Positions 16,315-24,511 of a stretch of 32,234 nucleotides of DNA are shown piece after piece. The stretch comes from Candidatus Dietzia intestinigallinarum (GTDB lineage: Bacteria > Actinomycetota > Actinomycetes > Mycobacteriales > Mycobacteriaceae): positions 1-32,234 of the forward strand of contig DWWG01000179.1 in the NCBI GenBank assembly GCA_019119875.1, read 5' to 3'. The notes under the pieces were generated by a model that was given only the letters and a program-made list of their open reading frames with translations, did not search any database and was not told the origin of the DNA. A program made the position numbers and the translations under genes. How positions within the stretch are numbered: the stretch's first letter is position 1; every line of letters begins with the position of its first letter.

Positions 16315-17151
16315 ATGTTTTCTGGCAAGCGAATTCTGGCCGGGGCTTCGGCCGTGGCCCTGGCCGCCGGCACCACGCTGGCGGGGGCGGGTGCGGCAAC
16401 CGCTCAGGACGACGATTCGACCGGCTCGCTATCCAGTAGCTCGATCGACTTCGGCGAGATCGCGACGGATCTCGGTACCGCCGCGAAAGCGCTCAACGGC
16501 CCGGTGACGGTCGCGCCCGCCGAGGAAGGTGGCCCGACCGTCACCTACGTCAACGAGACCGACACGGATCAGCACTGCCTCGGTTTCACCGCCCCGTACT
16601 CGACGGTCATCGACGAGGACCTGGACACCAATTACGATCCGGAAGATCTCGGAGCCGCGTTGGCGCTGGTCAACGCGCTCGAGGACGGCGGCGACATCTC
16701 CCTGCTCGCCGGCGACGAGGCGGGCGCGCCGGAGGCCTCGCCGGACCCGAACCCCGACGAGTCGGGTGACGTCCAGACTGCGCTGGTCACGCTCGTGTTC
16801 GGCAACACCGAAGGCACCGCGCTGGTGGGCGCGGGTGAGGAGGTCGCATGGACGGCCGTTGCCCCGAATTCCCCGGCGCTGGCAGTGCTGGCGTGCGTCC
16901 CCGACGGCGGCGGGGACCTGGAGACCTACACCGGAATCGACCCGCAGGTCGTGGCCGACCAGATCAACGGCCGAATCCCGGGCGGTTCGCTGGAGATCGT
17001 CTCCCCGGACATGATCTCCGGAGGCAGCGTCGAATCCGGTGCGATGGCGCTCGGCTCGCTCGCCGGGATCGGTAACGGCGGCGACGACGGCGACAATGGC
17101 GACGACGGCGACACCGGCGGCGACAATGGCGACGACGGCGGCGACGCCTGA
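16315..17151 (+). CDS. Secreted acidic two-cysteine protein with Asp-Gly tail
   Basis: A 278-residue exported protein of unknown function. Residues 1-30 are a signal peptide (MFSGKRI, Ala/Gly core, ATA before Gln). The mature part has two cysteines (QHCLGF and LACVPD). The first half contains the VTYVNETDTDQHCLGF segment, which resembles the secreted protein at 13469. Residues about 140-155 are Pro/Asp-rich. The last 25 residues are a Gly-Asp-Asn low-complexity tail encoded by 18-base repeats. The protein is strongly acidic, so cation binding is possible but unproven. AAGGAG lies 5 bases before the ATG. Divergent from the racemase. Confidence 0.8.
   Translation: MFSGKRILAGASAVALAAGTTLAGAGAATAQDDDSTGSLSSSSIDFGEIATDLGTAAKALNGPVTVAPAEEGGPTVTYVNETDTDQHCLGFTAPYSTVIDEDLDTNYDPEDLGAALALVNALEDGGDISLLAGDEAGAPEASPDPNPDESGDVQTALVTLVFGNTEGTALVGAGEEVAWTAVAPNSPALAVLACVPDGGGDLETYTGIDPQVVADQINGRIPGGSLEIVSPDMISGGSVESGAMALGSLAGIGNGGDDGDNGDDGDTGGDNGDDGGDA
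17080..17148 (+). repeat. GGCGAC-rich repeat encoding Gly-Asp tail
   Basis: Units such as GGCGACGACGGCGACAAT recur two to three times with small changes at the 3' end of the secreted-protein gene. They encode an acidic Gly-Asp-Asn tail in frame. Confidence 0.75.
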
Positions 17152-17251
17152 GCCCACGCCCCACTCGCGCCCCGGGCGGATCACGCTCGACAGACGGCCC
17201 CGGCAGGCCCCGACTCGACACGCGGGCCAGCCGGGGTCGTTAGCCGTCGTC

Positions 17252-17257
17252 TACTAA
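17252..17257 (+). promoter_or_regulatory. purT: Possible -10 (TACTAA) close to the purT start
   Basis: TACTAA ends 10 bases before the purT ATG, and no ribosome site precedes that ATG. This spacing would place the transcript start at or within a few bases of the ATG, a leaderless or short-leader arrangement common in actinobacteria. Confidence 0.4.
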
Positions 17258-17267
17258 CCTGTGGGCC

Positions 17268-18503
17268 ATGACCAGCGTGCATGACCCCCTGGCCCCGCCG
17301 ACCACGGACCGTTTCGGCACGCCCGGCGCGTCGGGGGCCACGCGAGTGATGCTTCTCGGCTCCGGCGAGCTGGGTAAGGAGGTGGCGATCGCGCTGCAGC
17401 GTCTGGGCGTGGAGGTGATCGCCGTCGACCGCTACGACGGCGCCCCCGCCCACCAGGTCGCGCACCGCGCACACACGATCGACATGACGGACGGCGACGA
17501 GATCCGCCGGGTCGTGGAACTCGAGCAGCCCCAGGTGATCCTTCCGGAGATTGAGGCCATCGCCACCGCCGCGCTGGAGGAGATCGAGGCCGAGGGCCTG
17601 GCCCGGGTCGCGCCCACCGCGCGGGCGGTCAGGCTGACCATGGACCGCGAGGGCATCCGCCGTCTCGCCGCCGAGGAGTTGGGCCTACCGACCAGCCGCT
17701 ACGCGTTCGCGTCCTCGCGTGAGGAACTGCGTGAGGCGTGCGAGGCGATCGGGTACCCGTGTCTTGTGAAGCCGACGATGTCGTCGTCGGGCAAGGGCCA
17801 GTCCTCCCTGCACGGCCCGGACGACGTGGACCGGGCCTGGGAGTACGCGCAGTCGGGCGCCCGCGTGGCGGGCGCGCGCGTCATCGTGGAGTCCTTCGTC
17901 GATTTCGAGTACGAGATCACCCTGCTCACCGTCCGCAGCGTCGACCCCGAGACCGGCAGTATCCGCATCGACTTCTGCGAGCCGATCGGCCACACCCAGG
18001 AGCGCGGCGACTATGTGGAATCGTGGCAGCCGCAGCCCATGACCCAGGACGCGTACGACTCGGCCCGGTCGGTGGCCGCGCGGATCACGAGCGCGCTGGG
18101 CGGCGTTGGCGTGTTCGGCGTGGAACTGTTCGTCAAGGGCGTCGACGTGTACTTCTCCGAGGTCAGCCCCCGCCCCCACGACACCGGCCTGGTGACGCTG
18201 GGCAGTCAGGTGCTGAGCGAGTTCGAGATGCACGCCCGCGCGGTGCTGGGGTTGCCGGTGGTCACGACCCTGTCCAGTCCGGGGGCGTCCGCGGTGGTGT
18301 ACGGCGGGATGGAGGCCGAGGGCGTGGGCTTCACCGGCGTGGCCGCGGCCTTGGCCGTGCCCGAGGCCGACATCCGACTGTTCGGCAAGCCCTCGACCAG
18401 CGAGTTCCGCCGGATGGGTGTGGCCGTCGCCACCGCCGAGAACATCGAGACCGCCCGCGAGCGTGCCCGCACCGCCGCGTCGCACGTGCGGGTCGTGACG
18501 TAA
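17268..18503 (+). CDS. purT: Formate-dependent phosphoribosylglycinamide formyltransferase
   Basis: Makes formyl-GAR from GAR, formate and ATP in purine synthesis, bypassing the folate-dependent PurN. It is a 411-residue ATP-grasp enzyme. Motifs: [21 protein letters not shown] (N-terminal Rossmann), [37 protein letters not shown], the ATP lid [39 protein letters not shown] (metal-binding Glu residues) and [16 protein letters not shown] near the end. The first 25 residues are an unconserved Pro/Thr leader. In M. tuberculosis purT also stands near a rhodanese and metZ. Confidence 0.97.
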   Translation: MTSVHDPLAPPTTDRFGTPGASGATRVMLLGSGELGKEVAIALQRLGVEVIAVDRYDGAPAHQVAHRAHTIDMTDGDEIRRVVELEQPQVILPEIEAIATAALEEIEAEGLARVAPTARAVRLTMDREGIRRLAAEELGLPTSRYAFASSREELREACEAIGYPCLVKPTMSSSGKGQSSLHGPDDVDRAWEYAQSGARVAGARVIVESFVDFEYEITLLTVRSVDPETGSIRIDFCEPIGHTQERGDYVESWQPQPMTQDAYDSARSVAARITSALGGVGVFGVELFVKGVDVYFSEVSPRPHDTGLVTLGSQVLSEFEMHARAVLGLPVVTTLSSPGASAVVYGGMEAEGVGFTGVAAALAVPEADIRLFGKPSTSEFRRMGVAVATAENIETARERARTAASHVRVVT

Positions 18504-18799
18504 GGGACGTCGGACGCACGTCACGCGGCGCAGGCCGACCTGGACTGAGCCGGTGGACCGCGGCCGTCGAGGACAGGCGCGGGCTGTCGCGGGCCGTCGC
18601 GGAAAAATCGTGCCGGGCACCCCGGTGCCGCATCGACCAGCACTTTTCCCGGCCGCGGTCGCACATTTCCGGTCGCCTGTGGATAGTCGTCCCTTTCATC
18701 CACACCCGCCTCTTTTCGCCCCGGCCCGTCGCTCGGGTGCCCCTAGCGTGATCTCCCGAGCGGTCGGCGGGGACGCGGGCCGGGAGGGAGCGGGGACAG
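18504..18799. other. Gene-free gap with two inverted repeats
   Basis: At 296 bases this gap holds no convincing gene. A compound hairpin at 18601-18649 (GGAAAA pairing TTTTCC around an inner GGCAC/GTGCC hairpin at 18616-18629) may end purT transcription. TGTGGAT at 18678-18684 and ATCCACA at 18698-18704 form an inverted repeat with a 13-base spacer, placed like an operator about 100 bases before the next gene. Confidence 0.4.
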
Positions 18800-19201
18800 A
18801 TGGTGGAGCAGTGGGCCGGAGGCGGATCGGCGATGGAGCCGGGCCCGGGTGTGGCGGCGGGCCCCGGTCTCGGCGGGGTGCTGTTGCTGTCGTTCGAGCG
18901 GCTGACCGTGGCCGGGCACGCGGACAGTCTCCGCGAGGCCGGGCCGGCAGGCGCGGGGCACGCGGAGGAGCTGGTCGCGGCGCTGACGGAGGCGTCGACG
19001 GCCGCGGCCGGGATGGCGGGGGCGCTGCCCGGCGGCGTGCTGAGCGGTCCGGTGTTGGCGGAGTGCGCTGCGCTGTTGGCCCGGCGGGTCCGACACTTCG
19101 TGGATGAGACCGACCGGATCGCCGAGGACATGACCCGCGCGGCCGGCCACCTGGTGTCGGTCGAGGAGGAGGTGGCGCGGCGTGTCGCCGAGGCGGGCTG
19201 A
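18800..19201 (+). CDS. Small helical protein, putative partner of WXG hydrolase
   Basis: A 133-residue protein with no recognised family. After a Gly/Pro-rich first 25 residues it is almost entirely predicted helix, with two long stretches (about 28-80 and 85-133; FERLTVAGHADSLREAG and ALLARRVRHFVDETDRIAEDM). There is no signal peptide, no cysteine pair and no transmembrane segment except a weak LGGVLLLSF. Size and helical hairpin layout are like small ESX/WXG-type proteins, although no WXG motif was seen in it. It stands 10 bases before a hydrolase whose N-terminus has such a motif, so the two are probably made together. The ATG at 18800 is the only good long start; an internal ATG at 18833 is possible. 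Confidence 0.65.
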   Translation: MVEQWAGGGSAMEPGPGVAAGPGLGGVLLLSFERLTVAGHADSLREAGPAGAGHAEELVAALTEASTAAAGMAGALPGGVLSGPVLAECAALLARRVRHFVDETDRIAEDMTRAAGHLVSVEEEVARRVAEAG

Positions 19202-19211
19202 GGAGGTGGCG

Positions 19212-20681
19212 GTGGCGATCGATCACGCGGAGGCGATGGCCGCCTCGGCCGGTCGCGGCATCTCGGATGTGGCCGAGGACCTGGACGCGGTCGCCCGCCG
19301 GCTGGCTGCGGGCCCGGCCGACGGCGGGTGGTCCGGGCAGGTGGGTGCGCGGGCCCGTGAGAGCGTGGCGGATGCGGCTGTCGAGGCGCGGATGCTCGCC
19401 GGGGCCTGCCTGTTCCTGTCGGATGTGCTGCGCGTGGAAGGTGCCGGGTTGGTGCGGGCGCTGATCGCGTGGGACGACGACGAGGTGGCCACACCCGGAT
19501 CCGGTGACGGTGTCGCGGTGGCCGATTCGGACCGTGCCCTGGTGATGCGGCTCAGGGAGGCGGCGGATTCGCTGGCGGGGCTGGTCGACCCGGACACCCG
19601 GCCGTGCATCGACCTGGCCGGTAGCACTCTGGGCGATCCGCGGGAGGCTGCGCGGCTGTGGCATTCGCTCGGGCCCGTCGACCGTGAGCGCCTGGTCCGC
19701 GACAATCCGGAGTTGGGGTCGGTGGCGGGGTTGTCGTCGGCGACTCGGGATGCGATCAACCGGACCCGGCTGCGCCGGCTTCTGGATGCTCTCGACCAGC
19801 CCGATGAGGACGGTGGTGGCGGTGGTCCCGACGCCCGGCCCGGACTGGCCGCGCTGGCCGACTACCTCGATGCGGATCCCCGACGGCACCTGATCGATCT
19901 GCACCCCGATGGTCGGGCGGTGGTGGCGAGCGGCAACCCGGATGTCGCCGACCGGGTCGTGACACTGATCCCGGGCACGGGCTCGTCGCTGGAGTCGGTG
20001 GGCCGGACCGGTGAGCGCGCGGACGCGATGTGCGAGGCCGCTGGCGAGGCGGGCGGTTCGGGCACCGGTGCGGCGAGCGCTGGCGGGGCGGGCCGAGGCG
20101 GCGGGGCGTCCGTCGACGCGGGCACCGGGGCGTGCGTGTCCGTGGCATGGCAGGGCTACGACGCCCCCGGCAGCATCCCCGAGGCCGCCCGTTCGCTCGG
20201 GCCCGCGCGGGCGTATGCCGATGACCTGCGCACGTTCACGGCCGGGGTGGATGCGGTCGAGGTGATGGACGGTGACGACGCCCCGCATACCGTCGTGGGC
20301 TACAGCTACGGTTCGGCGACGCTCGGGGCGGCGGCCTCGGACCCGCGGGGCCTGGCTGTTGACCGGATGATCCACGTCGGCAGTCCCGGAGCGGCGGTCG
20401 AGTCGATCGAACAGCAGTGGGTGGACGAGGGCGGCATCTCGAGGACGGCTCGTCGTTGGGAGGTGGCCTCGGTGGCGAGCCGCTGGGACGCGGTGCCGTG
20501 GTGGTCTGTCACCGGCGTGCTGGGCGAGCGGCCGGGTACGGCGGAGTTCGGCGGTACCCCGGTGGACGTGACCGAGCCCGATGCCGGCCCACGCTCGGTC
20601 GGTGAGGCGCATTCGACCTACTTCGATCGCGGCACGGTGTCGCTGGAGGAGATCGGCCGCCTCATCGCCGACACCGAGTAG
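19212..20681 (+). CDS. WXG-like N-domain fused to DUF1023 alpha/beta hydrolase
   Basis: A 489-residue protein. Residues about 1-90 are helical with GGWSGQVGARARESV, a W-x-G turn between two helices like WXG100 proteins. Residues about 230-489 are a DUF1023 alpha/beta hydrolase: RVVTLIPGTGSSLESV (oxyanion strand), VSVAWQGYDAPGSIPEAA, the nucleophile elbow VVGYSYGSATLGAAA, a late Asp in ASRWDAVPWW and the probable catalytic His in GEAHSTYF. No signal peptide was found. Between domains the chain is Gly/Ala-rich. The GTG at 19212 was chosen because AGGAGG sits 5 bases upstream, right after the stop of the small helical gene; a GTG at 19182 would overlap that gene. A lipase or esterase is likely, possibly exported by a type VII route, which is inference. 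Confidence 0.82.
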   Translation: MAIDHAEAMAASAGRGISDVAEDLDAVARRLAAGPADGGWSGQVGARARESVADAAVEARMLAGACLFLSDVLRVEGAGLVRALIAWDDDEVATPGSGDGVAVADSDRALVMRLREAADSLAGLVDPDTRPCIDLAGSTLGDPREAARLWHSLGPVDRERLVRDNPELGSVAGLSSATRDAINRTRLRRLLDALDQPDEDGGGGGPDARPGLAALADYLDADPRRHLIDLHPDGRAVVASGNPDVADRVVTLIPGTGSSLESVGRTGERADAMCEAAGEAGGSGTGAASAGGAGRGGGASVDAGTGACVSVAWQGYDAPGSIPEAARSLGPARAYADDLRTFTAGVDAVEVMDGDDAPHTVVGYSYGSATLGAAASDPRGLAVDRMIHVGSPGAAVESIEQQWVDEGGISRTARRWEVASVASRWDAVPWWSVTGVLGERPGTAEFGGTPVDVTEPDAGPRSVGEAHSTYFDRGTVSLEEIGRLIADTE

Positions 20682-20847
20682 CGGCCGCACCCTCCAGCCG
20701 TCTCCCCCGGGGGTTTTGGTGGCACCACTGCGGGGAATCGGCCGAATTCGCGCTGTGGTGTCTCCAAGGTTCTCGGTGATGTCGCCAAGCCTGGGCTCGG
20801 GCGGGTCGTCAGCCGCGGGCACCGAGTAGTGGCCGCACCCTCCGGCC
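20672..20847 (+). repeat. Duplicated 3' end of the DUF1023 gene
   Basis: The 28 bases covering the last codons, TAG stop and downstream sequence (20672-20699) recur at 20820-20847 with two differences. The second copy again reads ACCGAGTAG. The offset is 148 bases. Confidence 0.8.
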
Positions 20848-21066
20848 ACCTCGCCGGGCGGCCAGCTCGCCGTCTAGTCGCCGCATCGTCCAGCAGCACG
20901 CCGCACGCCGCACGCAGCACGTGGCACGCCGCCCGCCGCACGCGGCCCGCCGCCCGCCGCCCGCGGCCCGCGGGGGTTTTGGTGGCATCACTGCGGAGAA
21001 TCGGCCGAATTCGCGCGGTGGTGTCTCCAAGGTTCTCGGTGGTGTCGCCAAGCCTGGGGTCGGGCG
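20708..21066. repeat. Pair of 96-bp direct repeats in a gene-free gap
   Basis: Bases 20708-20803 and 20971-21066 are 96-base direct repeats that differ at only five positions. Each starts CGGGGGTTTTGGTGGCA and contains GAATCGGCCGAATTC plus two CCAAG-containing subunits (TGTCTCCAAGG and TGTCGCCAAGC). Between them, 20890-20970 is low-complexity CACGCCG/CCGCCCG repeat. The whole 432-base gap between the convergent hydrolase and fprA genes is made of these units; no gene was seen in it. Confidence 0.9.
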
Positions 21067-21113
21067 CGGCTTGCGGGGGAGGCGGGTTCGGTGGGGCCGG
21101 GGCCGAGGCCGGA

Positions 21114-22619
21114 TCAGCGGCTGGAATCGGCGCCCAGACCCACGTCGAGCATCTCGTCGCGGCCCGGCAACTTGGTGCGCTCCCGGCCCGCGGACTCACC
21201 AAGCTCGCGCTCGCGGGCGTCGATCGCGGCCCATGCGATGCCGTCGATCACCTTGATCCCCCGGGAGTCCAGCAGCTCGCGTACCGACTGCGGGTCCGGT
21301 GACTCGGGATCCGGCAACAGGCCGGCCTCGAGGTCGCTGAGCAGTTCGTTCACCGACTCCGTGGCGCAGGAGCGGTTGGTACCGATCACCCCGGAGGGAC
21401 CCCGCTTGATCCAGCCGGCGGTGAACAGCCCCGGGATCGGCTCGCCGTCCGGCCCGTCGAGCACACGGCCCGCCCTGTTGGGGATGGTGGCGGTGGAGTC
21501 GTCGAAGGGAATCCCCTCGAGCGCGGCCGAACGGTAGCCGACCGCACTGTAGACGGCGTCGACGGGCAGGACCTCGGTCTCGCCGGTCATGCGGAGGCCG
21601 CTGCCGTCGGGTTCGGTGCGCTCGAGGCGCAGGCCGGTCACGTGGTCGGCGGCGTCGGGACCACCGGAGTCGGGGCCACCGGAGTCGGGGCCACCGGCGT
21701 CGGGGCCACCGGCGCCGCCCGAGCCGAGGATCTCGACCGGCGCCCGGTTGAAGCGGAAGCGCACGACCTTCTCGCCCGCGGCCAACGCGGCGGCCTCGGC
21801 CGCATCGGCATCAGCGTGACCGGCCTCGGTCTGCGCTGTCGCCCACTTCTTCAGAACCGCGTAGATCTGCCCGGCCCGGCGATCGGACTCACGATGGCGG
21901 CGGGACACCTCGTCGTCGTCGAGCTCGGCCGGCTCCACCACCACGGTCACACCGTCCACCTTGTCCATCTCCCGCAGCTCGAGGGTGGTGAACTTGGCCC
22001 ACGCGGGGCCGCGGCGACCGATCACCGACACGGTGCGCGCGGCGGTGTCCCCGAAACCGGTGCGGACGTGCTCGGGGATGTCGGTTGCCTCGAGCTGCTC
22101 CGCGGTGCGCACCAGCATCCGCGCGATGTCCAGGGCCACGTTGCCCACGCCCACCACGGCGGCCCGCCTGGCGGACAGGTCCCACTCGGGGTCGACGTCG
22201 GGGTGGCCGTCATACCAGGTCACGAACTCGGCGGCGCCGTACGACCCGGTCAGGTCCTCGCCTGGGATGCCCATCGTGCGGTCCGCGAGTGCGCCGGTCG
22301 CGAAGATCACCGCGTGGTGGTGGCGGCGCAGGTCCTCGAGCGTGATGTCGGTGCCGAAGTGCACGTTGCCGAGGAAGCGGATGCGCGGGTCCTGGCCGAT
22401 CTCCCAGAGGTTGTCGGCGATGCCCTTGATGCGCGGGTGGTCGGGGGCGACCCCGTGCCGAAGCAGACCGAACGGCACGGGCAGTGTGTCGAACAGGTCC
22501 ACCACGATCTCGTGGGAGTTCTTGTCGGCCCAGGTCAGAAGGGCGTCGCAGGCGAACACGCCGGCCGGTCCCGAGCCGACCACGGCGATGCGGACAGGGG
22601 AAGATGAGGGCCACGTCAT
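21114..22619 (-). CDS. fprA: Ferredoxin/adrenodoxin-type NADP+ reductase
   Basis: A 501-residue cytosolic FAD enzyme that passes electrons between NADPH and ferredoxin, feeding for example cytochromes P450. Motifs: the FAD loop VAVVGSGPAG-like RIAVVGSGPAGVFACDAL, GVAPDHPRIKG, the NADP loop VGVGNVALDIARML, RRGPAWAKFT and the C-terminal GWIKRGPSGVIGTNR. These match mycobacterial FprA (Rv3106), usually about 456 residues. The excess includes an inserted run of four GGPDS/GGPDA units near residue 305-325, encoded by 15-base repeats. The ATG at 22619 begins just before the FAD strand. It diverges from the rhodanese gene and converges on the WXG hydrolase. Confidence 0.95.
   Translation of the reverse strand: MTWPSSSPVRIAVVGSGPAGVFACDALLTWADKNSHEIVVDLFDTLPVPFGLLRHGVAPDHPRIKGIADNLWEIGQDPRIRFLGNVHFGTDITLEDLRRHHHAVIFATGALADRTMGIPGEDLTGSYGAAEFVTWYDGHPDVDPEWDLSARRAAVVGVGNVALDIARMLVRTAEQLEATDIPEHVRTGFGDTAARTVSVIGRRGPAWAKFTTLELREMDKVDGVTVVVEPAELDDDEVSRRHRESDRRAGQIYAVLKKWATAQTEAGHADADAAEAAALAAGEKVVRFRFNRAPVEILGSGGAGGPDAGGPDSGGPDSGGPDAADHVTGLRLERTEPDGSGLRMTGETEVLPVDAVYSAVGYRSAALEGIPFDDSTATIPNRAGRVLDGPDGEPIPGLFTAGWIKRGPSGVIGTNRSCATESVNELLSDLEAGLLPDPESPDPQSVRELLDSRGIKVIDGIAWAAIDARERELGESAGRERTKLPGRDEMLDVGLGADSSR
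21654..21713. repeat. 15-bp tandem repeat inside fprA
   Basis: Four contiguous 15-base units (GTCGGGGCCACCGGA and variants), starting at 21654, 21669, 21684 and 21699. On the minus strand they encode Gly-Gly-Pro-Asp-Ser/Ala repeated. The differences are confined to single bases. Confidence 0.92.
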
Positions 22620-22736
22620 ACTTCGATCGTCTCACGCATCGGCACTTCGGGTCGGCTGTCCGACAGGATGGGCATCCGCCCGGCGCGGCGGCCCCGGACG
22701 GTGAGCCCGGCGCGGTGGTCCCGGCGTGCTGAACCC

Positions 22737-22760
22737 GGCCGCCGACCCCGGACGGCGGCC
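22737..22760. terminator. GC-rich 8-bp hairpin in divergent gap
   Basis: GGCCGCCG (22737-22744) pairs with CGGCGGCC (22753-22760) around an 8-base loop. Neither flanking gene ends here (fprA and the rhodanese diverge), so a terminator for these genes is not needed. It might be an operator or separate the two promoters. Confidence 0.35.
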
Positions 22761-22799
22761 CCTGACCACCTCGACCCCGCGACCTGGATGAGGGAGGAG

Positions 22800-22805
22800 C
22801 ATAAT
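22800..22805 (+). promoter_or_regulatory. Possible -10 (CATAAT), leaderless rhodanese start
   Basis: CATAAT ends 8 bases before the ATG at 22814, so the transcript would begin at or next to the ATG. A GGGAGGAG sequence lies 12-19 bases upstream of the ATG, too far to be an ideal ribosome site and inside the promoter if the -10 is real. Confidence 0.45.
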
Positions 22806-22813
22806 CAACACCC

Positions 22814-23230
22814 ATGACCGACTACGCAGGAGATCTCCCCCCCAGGCAGGCCTGGGACCTGCTCGCTTCCGATCCGGAGGCGGTCCTGGTGGACGTGCGT
22901 ACCAGCGCCGAGTGGCAGTGGGTCGGCGGCGCCGATCTCTCCGAGCTGGGCAAGCCGGTACTGGGCATCGAGTGGAAGACCTCGGCGGGCGAGCCGAACC
23001 ACCGATTCGTGGAGCAGCTCGGCGAAGCCGGTCTGACGCCGGAGACCCCGGTGCTGTTCCTGTGCCGCAGCGGGGGTCGGTCGGCCGCCGCGGCGAGCGC
23101 TGCGACGGCCGCCGGGTTCGGGCCCGCCTACAACGTGGCGGAGGGCTTCGAGGGTGACCCGGACGCCCACGGTCACCGCGGGACGGTCAACGGTTGGAAG
23201 GTAGCGGGCCTGGCCTGGCGCCAGACCTGA
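22814..23230 (+). CDS. Rhodanese-like sulfurtransferase (Rv0390-like)
   Basis: A 138-residue single-domain rhodanese, which carries sulfane sulfur on an active-site cysteine. The domain spans the whole chain: AVLVDVRTSAEWQWVGG, VLGIEWKT and the active loop LCRSGGRSAAAA with its catalytic Cys near residue 83, then AYNVAEGFEG and a C-terminal VNGWKVAGLAWRQ. The loop CRSGGRS is a normal six-residue sulfurtransferase loop. It precedes metZ by 78 bases on the same strand, as Rv0390 precedes metZ in M. tuberculosis, so a role in supplying or handling sulfur for homocysteine synthesis is plausible but unproven. Confidence 0.93.
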   Translation: MTDYAGDLPPRQAWDLLASDPEAVLVDVRTSAEWQWVGGADLSELGKPVLGIEWKTSAGEPNHRFVEQLGEAGLTPETPVLFLCRSGGRSAAAASAATAAGFGPAYNVAEGFEGDPDAHGHRGTVNGWKVAGLAWRQT

Positions 23231-23308
23231 CGGTCGGGCGTGGGTCGCAGATCCACGACGACGACGACGCCACCCCCTATTCGGACGAGTGATAAGAGAA
23301 AGCAGCGA

Positions 23309-24511
23309 ATGAAGAACAACGAGCTCCCGGACGGTCTCCACCCCGACACGTTGGGGGTGCGGGCCGGGCAGATGCGCACCGGCTTCGAGGAGACCACGGA
23401 GCCGCTGTTCCTCAATTCGGGCTACGTCTATGACTCGGCGGAGGCCGCAGAGGCGTCGTTCGACGGCACCACCGAGCGGTTCGTGTATTCGCGCTACGGC
23501 AACCCGACGGTCGCGATGTTCGAGGAGCGGCTGCGTCAGATCGAGGGCGCGGAGGACTGCTTCGCCGCGTCGTCGGGCATGTCGGCGGTGTTCGTGGCGT
23601 TGGCCGCGCTGTGCGGTAAGGGGTCGCGGTTGGTGTCCTCGAGGGCGCTGTTCGGTTCGTGTTTCGTGATCTGTGACGACATCCTGCCGCGCTGGGGCGT
23701 GGAGACGGTGTTCGTGGACGGCACCGATCTCGACCAGTGGCGCGAGGCCCTCAGCGAGCCGACCGACGCGGTGTTCTTCGAGACCCCGTCCAACCCGATG
23801 CAGGAGCTGGTGGACGTGCGCGCCGTGTGCGAGCTCGCGCACGCGGCCGGGGCGAAGGTCGTGGTGGACAACGTTTTTGCCACTCCGCTGCACCAGAAGC
23901 CGTTCGAGTTGGGCGCGGACGTGGTGGTCTACTCCACCACCAAGCACATCGACGGTCAGGGCCGGGTGCTGGGCGGCGCGGTGCTGGGCACCGAGGAGTT
24001 CATCTCCGGGCCGGTCAAGCATCTCATGCGCCACGCCGGGTTCGGGATGAACGCCTTCAACGCCTGGGTGCTGCTCAAGGGGTTGGAGACGATGGGGCTG
24101 CGCGTGGAGCGCATGTCGGCCAACGCGCTGGAGGTGGCGCGGTTCCTGGAGTCGCACCCGGCGGTGGAGTTCGTGACCTACCCGATGCTCGAGTCGCACC
24201 CGCAGCACGAGCTGGCGACCGCGCAGATGTCGGGCGGCGGGTCGGTGGTGACGTTCGGGCTCCGGTTCGACGACGACGACGGCGGCAAGCAGCGCTGTTT
24301 CGACCTGCTCAACGCCCTGCGCGTGATCGACATCTCCAACAACCTCGGCGATGCCAAGACGCTGGTAACGCATCCGGCCACCACCACTCATGCGTCGATG
24401 GAGCCGGAGGCGCGTGCCGCGGTGGGCATCGGCCAGAACGTGATCCGACTCTCGGTGGGCCTGGAGCACGCCGGCGATCTGATCGACGACCTGTCGCGCG
24501 GACTGGGCTGA
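23309..24511 (+). CDS. metZ: O-succinylhomoserine sulfhydrylase
   Basis: A 400-residue PLP enzyme that makes homocysteine from O-succinylhomoserine and sulfide for methionine. Motifs: GVRAGQMRTGFEETTEPLFL, YSRYGNPTVAMFEERL, the ring-stacking region ASSGMSAVF, VFFETPSNPMQELVDV, VVVDNVFATPLHQKP and the PLP-lysine YSTTKHIDGQGRVLGG (Lys212). Close to mycobacterial MetZ. The ATG at 23309 gives the family N-terminus; a start at 23240 would add a Thr/Pro-rich segment of 23 residues encoded by GAC repeats. A small imperfect hairpin (23239-23255) lies in the 78-base leader. Its 3' end is duplicated in the following gap. Confidence 0.95.
   Translation: MKNNELPDGLHPDTLGVRAGQMRTGFEETTEPLFLNSGYVYDSAEAAEASFDGTTERFVYSRYGNPTVAMFEERLRQIEGAEDCFAASSGMSAVFVALAALCGKGSRLVSSRALFGSCFVICDDILPRWGVETVFVDGTDLDQWREALSEPTDAVFFETPSNPMQELVDVRAVCELAHAAGAKVVVDNVFATPLHQKPFELGADVVVYSTTKHIDGQGRVLGGAVLGTEEFISGPVKHLMRHAGFGMNAFNAWVLLKGLETMGLRVERMSANALEVARFLESHPAVEFVTYPMLESHPQHELATAQMSGGGSVVTFGLRFDDDDGGKQRCFDLLNALRVIDISNNLGDAKTLVTHPATTTHASMEPEARAAVGIGQNVIRLSVGLEHAGDLIDDLSRGLG

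Noticed and set aside
18696-20849. Long minus-strand open frame of 717 codons
   Set aside because: It lies antisense to the WXG hydrolase and its partner, is rich in Arg, Pro and His, and has no family motif. Its openness follows from high GC.
20708-21066. Insertion sequence or its remnant
   Set aside because: The 96-bp copies are direct, without terminal inverted repeats, target duplications or a transposase fragment.
23239-23308. SAM-type riboswitch before metZ
   Set aside because: Only one small imperfect hairpin is present, and the 78-base leader is too short and lacks the conserved junctions.
22805-24469. Minus-strand open frame of 554 codons
   Set aside because: It is antisense to the rhodanese and metZ genes, with His/Arg/Val-rich shadow composition. 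metZ has full family motifs.
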